NCBI GenBank assembly: GCA_001566295.1
Contig: KQ964289.1
Location: 1 to 64,000 of the forward strand
DNA: 64,000 nt
Reading direction: 5' to 3'
Origin: Microdochium bolleyi
Taxonomy: Eukaryota > Ascomycota > Sordariomycetes > Xylariales > Microdochiaceae
The number at the start of each line of letters is the position of its first letter. Position 1 is the stretch's first letter. A program made the position numbers and the translations under genes. The notes under the pieces were generated by a model. It made no database searches. It was not told where the DNA came from and saw only the letters and a list, made by a program, of their open reading frames with translations. This document shows positions 32,216 to 44,108 of the stretch, one piece after another.

Positions 32216-34305
32216 GTTGGGCGGTTGTTTTGGAGAGGGATTAGAACTGTGTGAAAGCTGGTGGAGCTAGTTGTGGTTGTTTTGGTGGTAGTGGTGGTGG
32301 TGGTGGTGGTTGATGATGTCGAAAGGTATTGTCCATTTTCAGCGGAATCGTCGCGAGGCTTTATACCTGACAAGATGCGCGCGTGGAGTGCACATGACGC
32401 ATACTCTCGTCTCGTGTCCAGGGAAAACACCGATCGTGGGACCGCCAGACCGCCGGCATCGTCATATCTCGTGTTTGCTCCCCGGAAGGTTGCAGCTTCA
32501 TGCAGAGCATAGTGGTCCGCTGGTGGAGCACATGTGCCGTTGATGCCATCATACCCCACGAAATCCATAGCGGCCGGCGCCATGCCCCTTGTCCGTCGCC
32601 CGAATCAGGGCAGCGCCTCGGCAGTTGGGTAGTCATCCGCCTGGGGCCGCGCTTGGCCTCGCTCAGCCTTGTACGGGTTTGCGTCCTCAAGTGTGTGCTT
32701 GCAGGTCTCCGTTGGTGATGCCGAGTCCCGAATCATGCTGGCTGTGCCAGTCAGATCCAGGCCCGGAGCCCACCCGGTGCCCGGCTCGTCTGACGATAGA
32801 CAGACGACAACGTTACCTGCGCACGTTCTGCGGCCGCCTCCGCCGCAGCGGCCCCAATATGTTACCTAAGCGCAAAGCACGCCTGGCCCAGCGAGGAACA
32901 TTGATTGAGCTGCACTGCAACGCACATTCCAGCAAGCCCGCAGTGCCACCTGGGGTCTGCTGAGCCCAGACAACACAGCCAACACGAGATCCCCCTCCCT
33001 GAGGAGAGGACATGCAGGGATCGATTCACCCAGCACAACACGGCACGGCACTCGGGGGGCTGGCGCGGCTCCCGCAGCGTGAACCACTGAGGCACCCCTG
33101 AGACCTGAGTTATATCGGGGAGTCTGCCCCACCGACCGCCACGTCCGTTGAGATCTCGTATCACTCGAGCTGCAAAGGGAAAAGCTCCGTAGTTGTTGGT
33201 TTTTTGTGGGGGGGAGGAGCGGGATCACCCGGAGTCTTGGACAGCCAGAGCGGGCACTCAGCTCATCAGCGAACACGAGATTCTGAATAAACTGATGATC
33301 TGCCCGTGCGCTTTTTGTCGTCCCGTTGTGGCTAGATGATTTGGTTGACGTTTACCGCTCTTTCGAACACTTCGGACCACCTGTCTCGGCGCAAGCATTG
33401 GACGATTCACACCATTCACCCACCCACTGCTGACGGCGGGCAGATCCTCCCCCCCCCCCCTCTCTCTGTGGGCTCTGCCGTTACCCGCAGCCTTCGAGAA
33501 CGTCTAGGCCCTGTGGCGTTACCCTTGCCAAGACTTCCACTGCAGATGATGGCAAGTCACGAGACCACAGGGCTCAAATTCCCTCACATGTCCCGATTCA
33601 ATCTAGACGCTGCCAAATACCTCTGCGCGTGCGCACGCAACGTGGTGCAGTCTTTGCATTAACACGTTTGTGGTACCCAGAGCCCGCGTAAGAGGGTGGA
33701 GAGCAGCAGCACCCGCGCATGATGACTGACCCAGCTAAAATGTCTCGCGCTTTGTCTTTGCGCGCGCGGGCGTAGCTCCACCATGAACCATTTCCCATAA
33801 AGTGGAGGGGGGGATGCGGGAACCTTTGTTTATGCCATCTGGAGCCGCGTCAAAAATAGAGAGGGTCGAAGCTATTTTTTTTTTTCGGCCGACCGGTCAG
33901 TCGGTTAGTCCCGCGCTCAGGTGGACCGCCGCTGGGCTGCTGTTACTGATGCGGGATGCTCGAACTATATTGTCGGTACTCCGGGGCACGGAGACGCGGC
34001 TTTCCCGCGTCGTCATGAAGAAGCAAGTTTGGTACCCGACGCAGTGGCTGCCTTGCCTTGTTCGCAGAAGTGCCAGATGACGAGTGACGAGATTCTGTTT
34101 TCCCATTTGCAAATGATATTCGTTGTTTTCCCTCCCTCTAGGAGTCTTGCAGATCGGCAACGCGTCATTGAGGGCGGGGGATCAGCAAGCTGCTGGGTCC
34201 AACAGACAAGTGTTGTAATAACTATGTATTTTGCTTCTATATATGTCTTGAATGCGTATGCGTTGTCGTCATCCAGAGAGCGCTCAATGTTCAAAGAAAT
34301 TATCA
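32216..34305. other. Intergenic, 2.1 kb, with microsatellites
   Basis: A TGG/GGT microsatellite sits at 32284-32311 in the 5' leader of the small secreted protein gene. A C-run followed by TCTCTCT occurs near 33450 and a T-run near 33876. Only short ORFs, none with family resemblance. Confidence 0.55.
32359..32366 (-). promoter_or_regulatory. Candidate TATA box of small secreted protein gene
   Basis: On the minus strand GTATAAAG lies about 145 bp upstream of the ATG at 32215. Confidence 0.35.
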
Positions 34306-35434
34306 TTATACCGCCACCGGCCAGCCGTCGATCCACTTGACCTGGTTCCAGCCGAACCGCTCGTCGTAGTTGTTGTATCCAATGTTGCGGTTGACTGCGA
34401 GCATAGCAAGTTAGCATAATATTACTTTTCGCACTTTTCGACGTTCGAGTGATGGAGAATGCGGCAGCGACTGCGGCAACTGCAGAAGGACCAAATCAAG
34501 AGAGAAAAAGGAACTCACAGTAGTGATAGTATAGCACATCCCCCAGCACGTCATCCTGCCAGACGCCCTGGCCGCCGGGGGCAAAGATGTTGCCCTGGCT
34601 CGCGTAGACGAGCGTGCCGCCGCCGTCGAGGCACGACTTGCCCAGCTTGCCCACGAAGGGCCCCGTGGGCGTCGTCCCGCGGCACACGAGGACGCGGTAC
34701 GCCTGGTCGACGGGGAACTGCGCCGGGTTGTCCCCGTACTGCCCGGCCTTGCCGCGCGACATGAAGAGCCAGTAGAAGCCGTTCTTCTGGTACACGAACG
34801 CCCCTTCCTGCGCGTGGTTGCCCTCGGGGAGGTATGCGATGTTTTTGGGACTCGTGCCCGGGGTCAGCCGCGCCGAGGTGCCGCTGATGGTGAGCGGCTG
34901 CGTGTAGATCCCCTGCCAGTACGAGCCCCAGTTGAGGTGCACCTCGCGGCCGTCGGCCGAGTGGTACAGGTTCGGGTCGATGGCGTTGTAGGGGGAGCTG
35001 TCCGAGGAGGTGAGGATGGCGCCGCGGTCCGTCCAGGTGCCCGGGTCCATGGTGCTGGAGGTCGCGTAGCCGATGGCCGAGGTCTTGCTGCCCAGCGTGG
35101 AGACGGAGTAGAAGAGGAAGTAGACGCCGCCGACGCGCGCGATGTCGGGCGCCCACAGCACGTCGTTGCCGGGCAGGTTGATGATGCTGCGCCGGGCCAG
35201 GACGGAGCCGACGCTCGTCCAGGGCCCGCGGATGTTGGTGGCCGTCTGGATCGTGATGCGGTCCCGCGTCGTGAAGCGGAAGTACTTGCCGTCCGTGGGC
35301 CGCTTGATGAGCGCCGGGTCGCGGGTGTAGCATGCGCCCGAGCAGGCGCCCGGCGGCGGGTAGTCCTGCGCCACGGCGTGTGCGGGCAGCAGCAGCGCGA
35401 GGAGCAGGGTGCTCAGGAGGCGTGGGAGCAGCAT
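34306..35434 (-). CDS. Secreted GH43 endo-1,5-alpha-L-arabinanase-like glycosidase
   Basis: Exons 35434-34519 and 34394-34306; 334 aa. Hydrolyses alpha-1,5-arabinan side chains of pectin. Signal peptide MLLPRLLSTLLLALLLPAHAVA. The five-bladed propeller family marks are present: TRDPALIKRPTDGKYF (catalytic-base Asp), LWAPDIARVGGVYFLFYSVS, YNAIDPNLYH (pKa-modulating Asp), NWGSYWQGI, NHAQEGAFVYQKNGFYWLF (general-acid Glu). Exon 2 supplies the family's C-terminal FGWNQVKW...GWPV strand, which confirms the splice. Length fits the family. The start is the first ATG before the signal peptide. Confidence 0.92.
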
Positions 35435-38055
35435 CGTCGTGGTGGCGGACCGTGGTGGTCGTCTGGAGGTCCTGATCCCGCGACGATATTAAAGAATTAG
35501 GCAGAGGGGAAGCACCGCTGGGGGAGACAAGAGCCGCGCATGTCCATGGGCGTGGACCATGGAGAGGGCGCCTCGCGAGATAATATACTCTATACGAGGA
35601 CGAGGATTGGGGCGCCCGCACAGATCGTGGCCGGCGAGTCCAGACTCGGGCAGCGGGTCAGGCGCAGGTGACCCCAGCACGTCAACCCTGCAGCAATGCC
35701 GTGCCAGGCCTGTTCTGGCTCGCTTCGTGAGTCGTGCATGCTGCTGGCAAGGGAATGTCGTAGGAAGGATCGTCGGATCACGGGCTGCCTGCATCCTCCG
35801 CGGCGACGAGGGATTAGGTTGTGCCACCTGGGCACCTCCCTAGGTCAGGTGAGATTAATGCGACTGATGGGAGCTAGCTGCTGCAGCTTGCGGCCTCGGC
35901 AGGCAGGATGACTGCAACCTACCACAGGAGGGAAAAGCCATGGCCGCTGCTTATCTTGGCACATCATTGGGTGCAGCGGATGTGACGCGAGAGCCAAGCT
36001 GCTGGGTGCCGATCCTGATGTGGTGAATGAGACGGTGATCCCTGCCTTTTGCTGCTCATGGCGTCGGGAAGTTTTGGGGGCGAGGGAATTCACCTGCGCC
36101 ATCCCAACGCTTGCGAAGATTTCAGGGTCCCGCCAGTGGAGCGTGCTGGGTGTCTCTGGGCAGAGTACGCGTGGGCAGCAGGGGCCCGGGGGGAAGAATT
36201 TTGCAGGGTGCGAGGCAGTCTTCACGATGTAAACATGTTTTCAGAGAGACCATATTTCATGGCGAGTATTGCCTGCAAGACATGGTCCCGATCATTGTCA
36301 TTTCATTGAAATATTGCCTCAAGGGCCGCTCCCTGTAGAACACAGCTGTACATGACGCATTCCCGTCACCAACATCCCCCAGATGCCAAGAAGATACCTG
36401 CCAAAGAATTTCATTGTCCAAGACACAAGATATCGCCGTGCAGAGCACAATGCGCCAGACTTTGGCCATGTCTTAGACCAGTGGCCAACTGCCCTCCCCG
36501 CAAAGAGGAACGGCAGTGGCGGGCCAAGAGGGGTGACTGACTGACTGACGCGCTGCTTGCCTGCCGCCATCAACGCCACTTTTGCCTAGAGCCGGCCGGG
36601 TCAGCTGGACTCTTGCCGATCGGCACACAGTCGACAAGCAGGGGTGCTGTGCTGTGCTCAGCTTTCGGCCAGTGACGACTCCCCCTGGCCGACAGCCACG
36701 GCGCCGCATTCAGCACGCAATGCTCCATGCAGCACATCCCATAGCACGGGAGAAGTGCTGTCCAATAAGCTGAGGGTTGTGCATCATGGCATGACCCCTA
36801 TCGAGGCAGTTGACATTTGGTCGGCTCGTGGCGTGCGTGCGCGCTGATGGGGTGATGGAACCGGTCTCCAATGGCTGTGAAGCAAGTCATCTGAGCAGCT
36901 CATGGCGGGATGAGGGGTTGCAATTGCATCTCTCCATCACATGATGTTGGCAATTTCTCAGTTTGTGAGCGTATGAGGTGCTTTCCATCGCGGGAGGGGG
37001 GTGCACCTCCCGTCCGCGAGCAATGGAGACCATCTGTGACAATATTAAGGTTCAAGTCATACCAGCAGTTCGCATGGAAACCTGCAGTGCTTCCCTTGGG
37101 TGCTCGCTATAGTCCTGCGTAATAACCCGCTTTGCTTCCACCTGCCACGTGGTTATGAAATGTCGAAAGACCTCGAAAAGCCAATCAGGGGCGGCGGCGC
37201 CTGTGCACAGTCAGAGGCTAATCGGATGCCGCTGCGAGGGCGAGCTGGGACAGGACGGTCGTTGCACAACGCTGCGCGAGCGGGCCACCCCGCCCGAGGC
37301 CAGAAGCCGTACAAACTCCTGCTTCTTGCGGAGGATATGCAGTCCCTGTAATGCTTCGGGATGTTTGCGCGCTGGGATGCTCCGCGTGGTCAAGGCTGCC
37401 CCCAACGCCCATCCTTTAAGACGCAGACAGGCCAAGCTGGCGGGGCGCAAAGCAAAAGAAACGTCAGACCAGTTGTGACCTGCGTGACTGCCACTGGGCA
37501 TAGTTACGCAAGCAAAGGCAGTGTATAATGTAAGGGCAGGTAGCGGGAGTCCTGGGTGTGCATTTGTGCGTATGTGTGTGTTTACTGCCGGATTCCCAGG
37601 TTAAGAGCGTTGCTACTGAAGCGACCTAATTCTCGAGGTGAGAGCTCGTGGGCCAGTCTTAAAGGATCAAATAATAAGCAGTGATGAATTTTGCTCAAGA
37701 TAAATTTGTTGAAAGACAGAACCTCATAAGTGTCAAAGCGGTGGGTTGGTAGTGTTGTAGAAGTTTGGCTCGCGACCTGTTGTGGGCTTACACGATCACT
37801 TGCCAAGTTGCGAGAGTCCCGCGTACAGAGTGACACCAGCACGAACAGAAATCAGACAAATCTTTCATGGTCTGCACTACTTTGGTAAGAAGATTCATGG
37901 ACATCAAGTCATGTATTTGTGCTTATTGAATTAGAAATTACAAGAATGTGTAAAAAGTATGTCTGGCTGGCGATTTAGATCGCCTTCGTAAAGATTCATC
38001 ATCTTCCATCGGAACTCCTCCAATCAACACCACTTCCTTTGTATTTGTTTTTTAC
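35435..38055. other. Intergenic, 2.6 kb, no supported gene
   Basis: Promoter of the GH43 gene and 3' flank of the AA5 gene. Short GACT tandem near 36535-36550. No ORF with family resemblance or signal peptide on either strand. Confidence 0.55.
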
Positions 38056-40476
38056 TTAGGAAGCAGCGACCATGACAGTCCGCGCCACGCTGGGCACGCC
38101 GTCCTTGGACATGGCGAACAGGTACCAGGGGCCCGGCAGCACGACGCCCGAGTCGTTAGGGATGACAATCTCGTACTTGCCAGCAGCACCGGCCTTGCGG
38201 GCCTCGGTGACAGGCACGCGGCGCTGGTCGGTGTTGATGCTGTGCGTGGCGCTGCCCATGCGGACGAGCACGAACGAGACGTCCTCGTCAGCGCCGGCCT
38301 CGAGGTCCACGGCGACCGTGGCGCCGACCTGGACGGCCTGCGTGGCGGAGATGGCCTTGATGACGGGGCGGGCCGCGGGCGTGCCGTCGCGCGCGAAGAG
38401 GTACGGCGGGGAGAAGATCTCGCCGTCGAGGTGGTCCTTGGCGCGGTCGCAGTTCTTCTGGCCGTAGCACATGCCGCCGCCGCCGACGAAGATGGTGCCG
38501 TCGGGCAGCAGGAGGCTGACCGAGTGGTAGTTGCGCGGGATGGCCGCGGGGGCGAGCTGCGTCCACGCGCCCGTGGCCGGGTTCCAGGTCTCGGGCTCGA
38601 GGGATGAGTCGATGTCGGTGAAGACGATGGACTTCTTCTGGCCACCCGTGACGACAACCTGGCCGTCGGGGAGGACCACGGCGTTGGCGAAGCCGCGCGC
38701 GGCGTGCATGGGGGCTGTCGCGACAGAGGTGGCCTCGCCGCCGACGGTCTCGGGGATGGTGATGACGTGGGCCTCGGCCGAGGCGTCCGAGTTGGTGTAG
38801 TCCTGGCTGCCGCCGGCGGAGAGGATCTTGCCGGGCTCGTACATGACGTTGATGCCGCACATCTGGTCCATGGAGCTGCCGCGGTTGCCGGCGGGGGTGT
38901 GACTGCCGGCCTCGCCGCGCGCGTTGGCGTTCTCGGGGAGGTACCAGTTCATGGCCTTGCTGGGGCCGGCCTGGAAGACGGAGCCGTTGCGCCAGCCGTA
39001 GAGCCAGGCGTGGTTGTCCTCGCGCCAGATGCCCTCGTGGTCGATGGTGAGCAGGGGCGCCGGGTCGGTGCCCTTGAGGAGCGTCCACGCGTTGGTCGCC
39101 GGGTCGTAGATCTCGCCCGTCTTGCCGCCGCGCGTGCCCGAGTAGGAGCCGCCGATGGTGAAGATCTTGCCGTCGCTCATGGTCGTGCTGGACTGGTAGC
39201 CGCGGGCGACGCGCATGTCGGGGCCCTTGACGAAGCCGTTGGTCGCCGGGTCGTAGATGCTGACGGCGGCGGCGTCGGAGCCGCCCGTGATGACGATGCG
39301 GCCGTCGGCCAGCGAGGAGATGCCGGGGCAGAACATGTCGTGGTGCGTGTTGGTGACGAGCCGCTGCGAGACGGCGCCTGTGGCCGTGTCAAACTCGGCG
39401 AACTGCGTCTTGCCGGAAGCACCACCGAAGTCACGCGCGCCCCAGGACGAGAACATGAGCAGCTTGGTAGAGACGGCGCCGGGTGCGCTGGGAACCATGT
39501 AGGCGGCGACAGGGATGATGGGGAAGTCAAGGACCTTGGACCAGCGGCCGAGCGTGGCGACAGGGTCGGCAGGGCCCGTGGGAGTGGCAGTGGGCGTGGA
39601 CTCGGCCGAGGTGGTGGACTCGACCAGAGTGGTGGCAGAAGAGGTAGCCGAGGGAGCGACCGAAGTAGGCTCAACGGGCTGCTCAGGGGTGGCGGTGGTC
39701 GAGACAACGGGCTCTCCAGCAGTTGTCGAGGCAGACGGCTCAGGGACCGTGGTCGGGACATATGGCTGCTCAGAGGTCGACGAGGCAGGAGGCAGCGCCG
39801 CGTAGCCGCCCGACGACACCTTCCTCACCGTGTCATACCCAGGCTGGTATGTCCACTGGTAGCCTTCCCCGGATCCTCCCTCCTTGAGCACGCACTGCGC
39901 CTTCTCGCGCTGGTACACGGCCCTCTCGCAGCTTGCAGACTGGCCGCACTCGGCCGCGCAGTCCTCAAGCGACGTGACCTCCTCGATGGTCTTGGCCACC
40001 TCGCCGCCGAGGTATGTCGCGCTAGCGCAGGTCGTCAGCCTGGCGCCCTCGGCGGTGGTGACGTTGCGCTCCGTCGTGCTGGCGCAGAAGCCGATCTCCT
40101 CGCCGGCGCGGAAGGTGTGCAGCCACCGGATGGTCGTGAGCCCCTTGTCCTGGTCCGCCGGGATGAGGGCCGACTTGCAGCCCGCGGCCTTGAGGTGGCA
40201 CTCGAGCTTGACGGCGTCGTGCACCGCGCGGGCGCAGCCCGCCTGGCGCTCGCAGGCCTGGGCGCAGTCGGCGAGCACGCGGACGTCGGAAAGGGTCTGG
40301 GTCGTGTCGCCGCGGAACTCGGCCTGCGGGCAGGTGGCGTAGAGAGCACCGCTCGGGGTGCCGAGGCGCTGCTCGCCCGCGGGACAGCGTGTCAGTGTCA
40401 GTGGTTGTTGTTGTTGGCCGAGTGTTGTCTGGGCGAGCAGCAGCGCAGCTACTGCGGTGGCTTTGAGGAGAGCCAT
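38056..40476 (-). CDS. Secreted PAN-domain AA5 copper radical oxidase (galactose/aryl-alcohol oxidase family)
   Basis: 806 aa, single exon, ATG 40476. Signal peptide MALLKATAVAALLLAQTTLG; two PAN/apple-like Cys-rich modules (about 30-130 and 130-215; CAQACERQAGC, CAAECGQSASC); a Ser/Thr/Pro linker to about 315; then the AA5 Kelch propeller. Catalytic set: Cys of MFCPG and Tyr of RGYQSS (crosslinked Tyr-Cys cofactor), Tyr and His of NYHSVSLLLPDG, His of GSATHSINTDQRR. The stacking Trp of galactose oxidase (GGSWSG) is Tyr here (GGSYSG), pointing to a substrate other than galactose, for example aryl or aliphatic alcohols, as reported for PAN-bearing AA5_2 relatives. Oxidises primary alcohols to aldehydes with H2O2. 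Confidence 0.92.
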   Translation of the reverse strand: MALLKATAVAALLLAQTTLGQQQQPLTLTRCPAGEQRLGTPSGALYATCPQAEFRGDTTQTLSDVRVLADCAQACERQAGCARAVHDAVKLECHLKAAGCKSALIPADQDKGLTTIRWLHTFRAGEEIGFCASTTERNVTTAEGARLTTCASATYLGGEVAKTIEEVTSLEDCAAECGQSASCERAVYQREKAQCVLKEGGSGEGYQWTYQPGYDTVRKVSSGGYAALPPASSTSEQPYVPTTVPEPSASTTAGEPVVSTTATPEQPVEPTSVAPSATSSATTLVESTTSAESTPTATPTGPADPVATLGRWSKVLDFPIIPVAAYMVPSAPGAVSTKLLMFSSWGARDFGGASGKTQFAEFDTATGAVSQRLVTNTHHDMFCPGISSLADGRIVITGGSDAAAVSIYDPATNGFVKGPDMRVARGYQSSTTMSDGKIFTIGGSYSGTRGGKTGEIYDPATNAWTLLKGTDPAPLLTIDHEGIWREDNHAWLYGWRNGSVFQAGPSKAMNWYLPENANARGEAGSHTPAGNRGSSMDQMCGINVMYEPGKILSAGGSQDYTNSDASAEAHVITIPETVGGEATSVATAPMHAARGFANAVVLPDGQVVVTGGQKKSIVFTDIDSSLEPETWNPATGAWTQLAPAAIPRNYHSVSLLLPDGTIFVGGGGMCYGQKNCDRAKDHLDGEIFSPPYLFARDGTPAARPVIKAISATQAVQVGATVAVDLEAGADEDVSFVLVRMGSATHSINTDQRRVPVTEARKAGAAGKYEIVIPNDSGVVLPGPWYLFAMSKDGVPSVARTVMVAAS

Positions 40477-43400
40477 TGTGGGCGAGAATATTACGAATAG
40501 ATGAGAACAGAAGTAGTTGAAATGTACGAAAATGACTTGGTCGGTAGTATGTAGTAGGAGATGGCGACGAGACTGCGCAGTAAAGAGTGATGCGCAGAAT
40601 GGTGATAGTGAGTGGTTGTATCAAGTGAACGACAGACAGGTGGAGCGACGACAGTGACAGCTTGCTACTCGCAAAGCATGGTCAGCAAGCAGAGGCAATC
40701 CCAGAAACGCGACCATCGTGACGGGCTGCTCTAGTTATATGGCCACGAGTTTGTCCCATGATCCATCACGGCGACAGCGACAGCCAGGCTCACATGTTAA
40801 GATCGGGGATGTCGCCATTATGGAACCTTGGGACCGGGGTCGCGGGCGGTAGCAGGTGCTGTTTAAGGGGTTCTGGTCTCAGGTTCGCGCGGTGGCCGGT
40901 GGACCACGGGCAGCATTACCGCTGGCCGTTTCTTGGTAACGACATGGGATGGCCTTGCCTCCATGCACTGTTTCCCGGTCCTCGCCAATCACGACCGCTG
41001 CCCTGCGACGGAGCCGCACCTGGGCTTCTTCTTGTTGCCATGGGTCTGCCCCTGGCCCCGTGGGACGATGGCGCTACTCGAGGGCCCCATCCGGGCGGTG
41101 CAAAGTCGCAACAGGCGTGTCTTCCCTGTCAGAGCACCAGGGGGACAGCGTAGCGCAGGCGGCCCCTGCGTCAGACCCGGGCGCGTCGAAACGGCCGCGC
41201 AAACAATTCTGGGCTGGACGGCAAGGCGAGGTCACGATGGACATGGCTCGGTCATTGTGTGCCGCGTAGCGTACTTTGTGTTCCGGAAGCTCATGGCCGG
41301 ATCTGCACAGGATGTCGCACGCGGCCTGATCCTGGCGTTGCACCTTGCGTGACCACGCACCTGAGAGAAGCGGCACTGTCATTCTTGGTCCCCTGGCGTG
41401 CAACAGGCAGAGCGACACCTCAGGGCGCCAGAGGTGCTACCAGACTATCAGTACGCAGTGCTCAAATGCGTCATGTCTTCCAGATCGTCGGACAGGCGAG
41501 TCATTGGCAGCGTGCTGCGGTCGACGCACTGCGGTCGATGCACTGCGTACACATGCAAATCACTAATCATTGCCCCCCCGGGACGCTTGAATGTCATTCT
41601 ATATTGCCTCCCCCTTTCGGGCTCTTTCGGGACGACAAAGAATTGTCCGATCCGAATTAGGAATCTCGCGCGCAGGATTGTGCACACAAGACCCTCCTCG
41701 CTGGCCAGCGTCTATCCCTCCACGCCTTCTCCCTCCGGTCCACACGCAGCCAAACCTCAGGACTATTATGGACTGATCACAAATGATCATCCCCCCTCTC
41801 TGATTCACGGCCTTTGCCTGGTTCTCTCCACTATTGGTGGCTCCATCTCAAGTCGATGCACCGCAGAAGCACTCAGGCCAGCAATTTTGGGCTCACGAGC
41901 TGCTGCGGCTCAGTCGGCATACCCACCACTAGCCCCAGCAGTCCCCGGCCAGCGGTAAGGGCCCTATATCAAAGATCAGGCATTGTGCTTCTATAGCCCA
42001 GGGGTCAGTGGCCGGGCGATAACACACACACGCACACACGAGAGTACAATGACAGGCCCACACTCAGAAGGGGTCCTGACCTGACTCGACGAGGCAGGCA
42101 GGCAGGCATGCATGTCCCTAACCCTCCCTCTCGCCGGCCCTTCCCTCACTGCGGGCCTGCCCGTGCACAAGCACGCAAAAGCAACCTCATGATTAGATAC
42201 GGGCGCGGCTCTCCCCCAGTCCTCGACACGTGCAAAAGAGCTCAAGAGCCCCTGGACGATCGGCCGCCGGCCGCAAAGCTTCCCAGGCAAAAGCCCTCGT
42301 CCCAGAGCCGCTCCCCCACGCATGAGTGGGGTGAGGACACAAAAAACTCCACAGCCAAATGCGCGCTGATATTCGCATCATGCGAACCCCTCGCGGCCCC
42401 CGAGTCAGCAAGCATTGAAAGCCGGAACCGGAACGGTAGGCTTCCTTGTTATTTTTATTTTCTTAGGGGTCCTTTTACACTGGGAGATCAGGGGTGGTAA
42501 AGATGGCGCCGCGGATGGGAGATGTGATGGAGGTGCATAGGACATGTACCTACGGATGTCCGGTCGCGTCGTGGTTCGTGCCAAGTCACGAGGCAGGCAG
42601 ACAGTACAGTGGTGATCACAAGCAGTGTCCATTTTGTCGATGTCAGTTGCGATTTCCGCACGGACCAGCTCGTGCTGGCTCCCCCAATAAGTACTCTCCA
42701 GAAATGGCTTTGCGGTACATCACAGTAGTACAAGTCATCGAGGCATACTTGTCCGTACCTGCATTTGAAACCCGGATCCAGCGCCATGGCTTGACGCAAA
42801 CCTGTTCTAGGCTGGACAAGAGCCTTTAGTACTGTAAGAAATTGCCTAGACTTACAGCAGTGTGTAAAGGCGACAAGGTAGTGAAATTCTAGGTCAACTC
42901 TGAAAGAAGCGGTACACAGTGAAGAAACAACCCCACCCATCCTTCCAGGATACTATAACTCTTTCACTCCTGCCATCTCTATGTTTCTGCGCGCCTCTTC
43001 CTGGTGATGATTTCCTGCTCGTGTGGGCAAGTGTTTGATGCGGATGTCGCTCTGCGCCAGCACCAGGCAGATAAAGGCGAATGCGCGCCGGCAACGAACG
43101 CAAGAACCTGTAGACCGCATTCTGCTAATGCTTCCTGCAGGTCTTGGCTATGGAAGCACGTCTCCAATACCACAGACATCCGCCATATCCATCGTCCTGC
43201 TCTTGGGCCGTCGGATAGGTGAGGCCAGGGGAAAACCTACAGACGCTTCGCCTTTGTTACCAATGCTGCTTTGCTACTAGGTGCATTTCCTTCCTCGTTC
43301 ACCTCCCCGAACTTGCAGCACGCAAAATCTATCGAAGGATGCATGCGGAGAAGACATTGGACAGAGCGTCACAGGCAACTAATATCTGCGTCGATCGAGG

Positions 43401-44108
43401 TTTAGCTATTCCTTATCGGATATGACTTCTTACATGGTGGAGGAACTTGCCCTGGAATTGACTTGGGCCCAAACTCTCGTCACAAGCATCCCTTTCAGTA
43501 TGATACAGCAGACCACTGATGCAATGAAACTCAACTACTTGTCTCCGGGAGAAGAGTATATGAGAGATCAAGTAGACTATGTAAATCTAGTATCATGAGC
43601 ACTGTGATCTCAGAGAACAAACTTCAGCGGTGCCATGCGGATTGTTGCGAGTCGAGTCGTTGCAAAAGTCCCCACGCCCGTGGTCGGCAGAATGTGCTTT
43701 CAATGCCAGCTGGACTGGCCCCTCTCACAACCGACCGGAAGGTTTTGAGCTCGAAAAACCCCCGGTTGAGACCCACTTGTGGTAGAGCCGGCTTGTTCCG
43801 CCCGCTTGGACGTGGCTGACCCGGTCGAGTCCTGTGCGGAAGCGGGCTTAGGACCGGAACCGGAGGGTTGTAAATGCTTCCAATTGTTGAGTGATACCTC
43901 TAATGAGGGGATACAATGGAGGTGACGTGGTTGCTATAAAATTCATCCAAGGGATCAGAGCGAGGAAGGATGACCGCGAGATATAAAACGTGACCGCCGA
44001 GCGCTATTTGGAACCCTTTTATTGTTACCAAAATACTATCAATAACTTCATCAAACACCCAAACATATCTCCGCCGGATACATTTGACTGCAGCCCGCTT
44101 CGCCAAGC
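40477..44108. other. Large divergent intergenic, 3.6 kb
   Basis: Between the divergently transcribed AA5 oxidase (-) and amidase (+). Many short overlapping ORFs, no domain, no signal peptide and no coding-type codon bias seen. CA-dinucleotide stretch near 42024-42042. The longest gene-free stretch of the window. Confidence 0.55.

Noticed and set aside
32128..32583. 151-codon minus-strand ORF with a poly-Thr run
   Set aside because: Runs through the promoter and microsatellite of the small secreted protein and overlaps its coding start in another frame.
34551..35621. 356-codon minus-strand ORF
   Set aside because: Overlaps the GH43 gene in another frame; Arg/Pro/His-rich without family resemblance.
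38704..40500. 598-codon plus-strand ORF
   Set aside because: Antisense shadow of the AA5 oxidase gene; Arg/Gly/Val-rich with no domain.
42020..42045. CA-dinucleotide stretch as telomere-like repeat
   Set aside because: It is short and imperfect and not the TTAGGG type of fungi.
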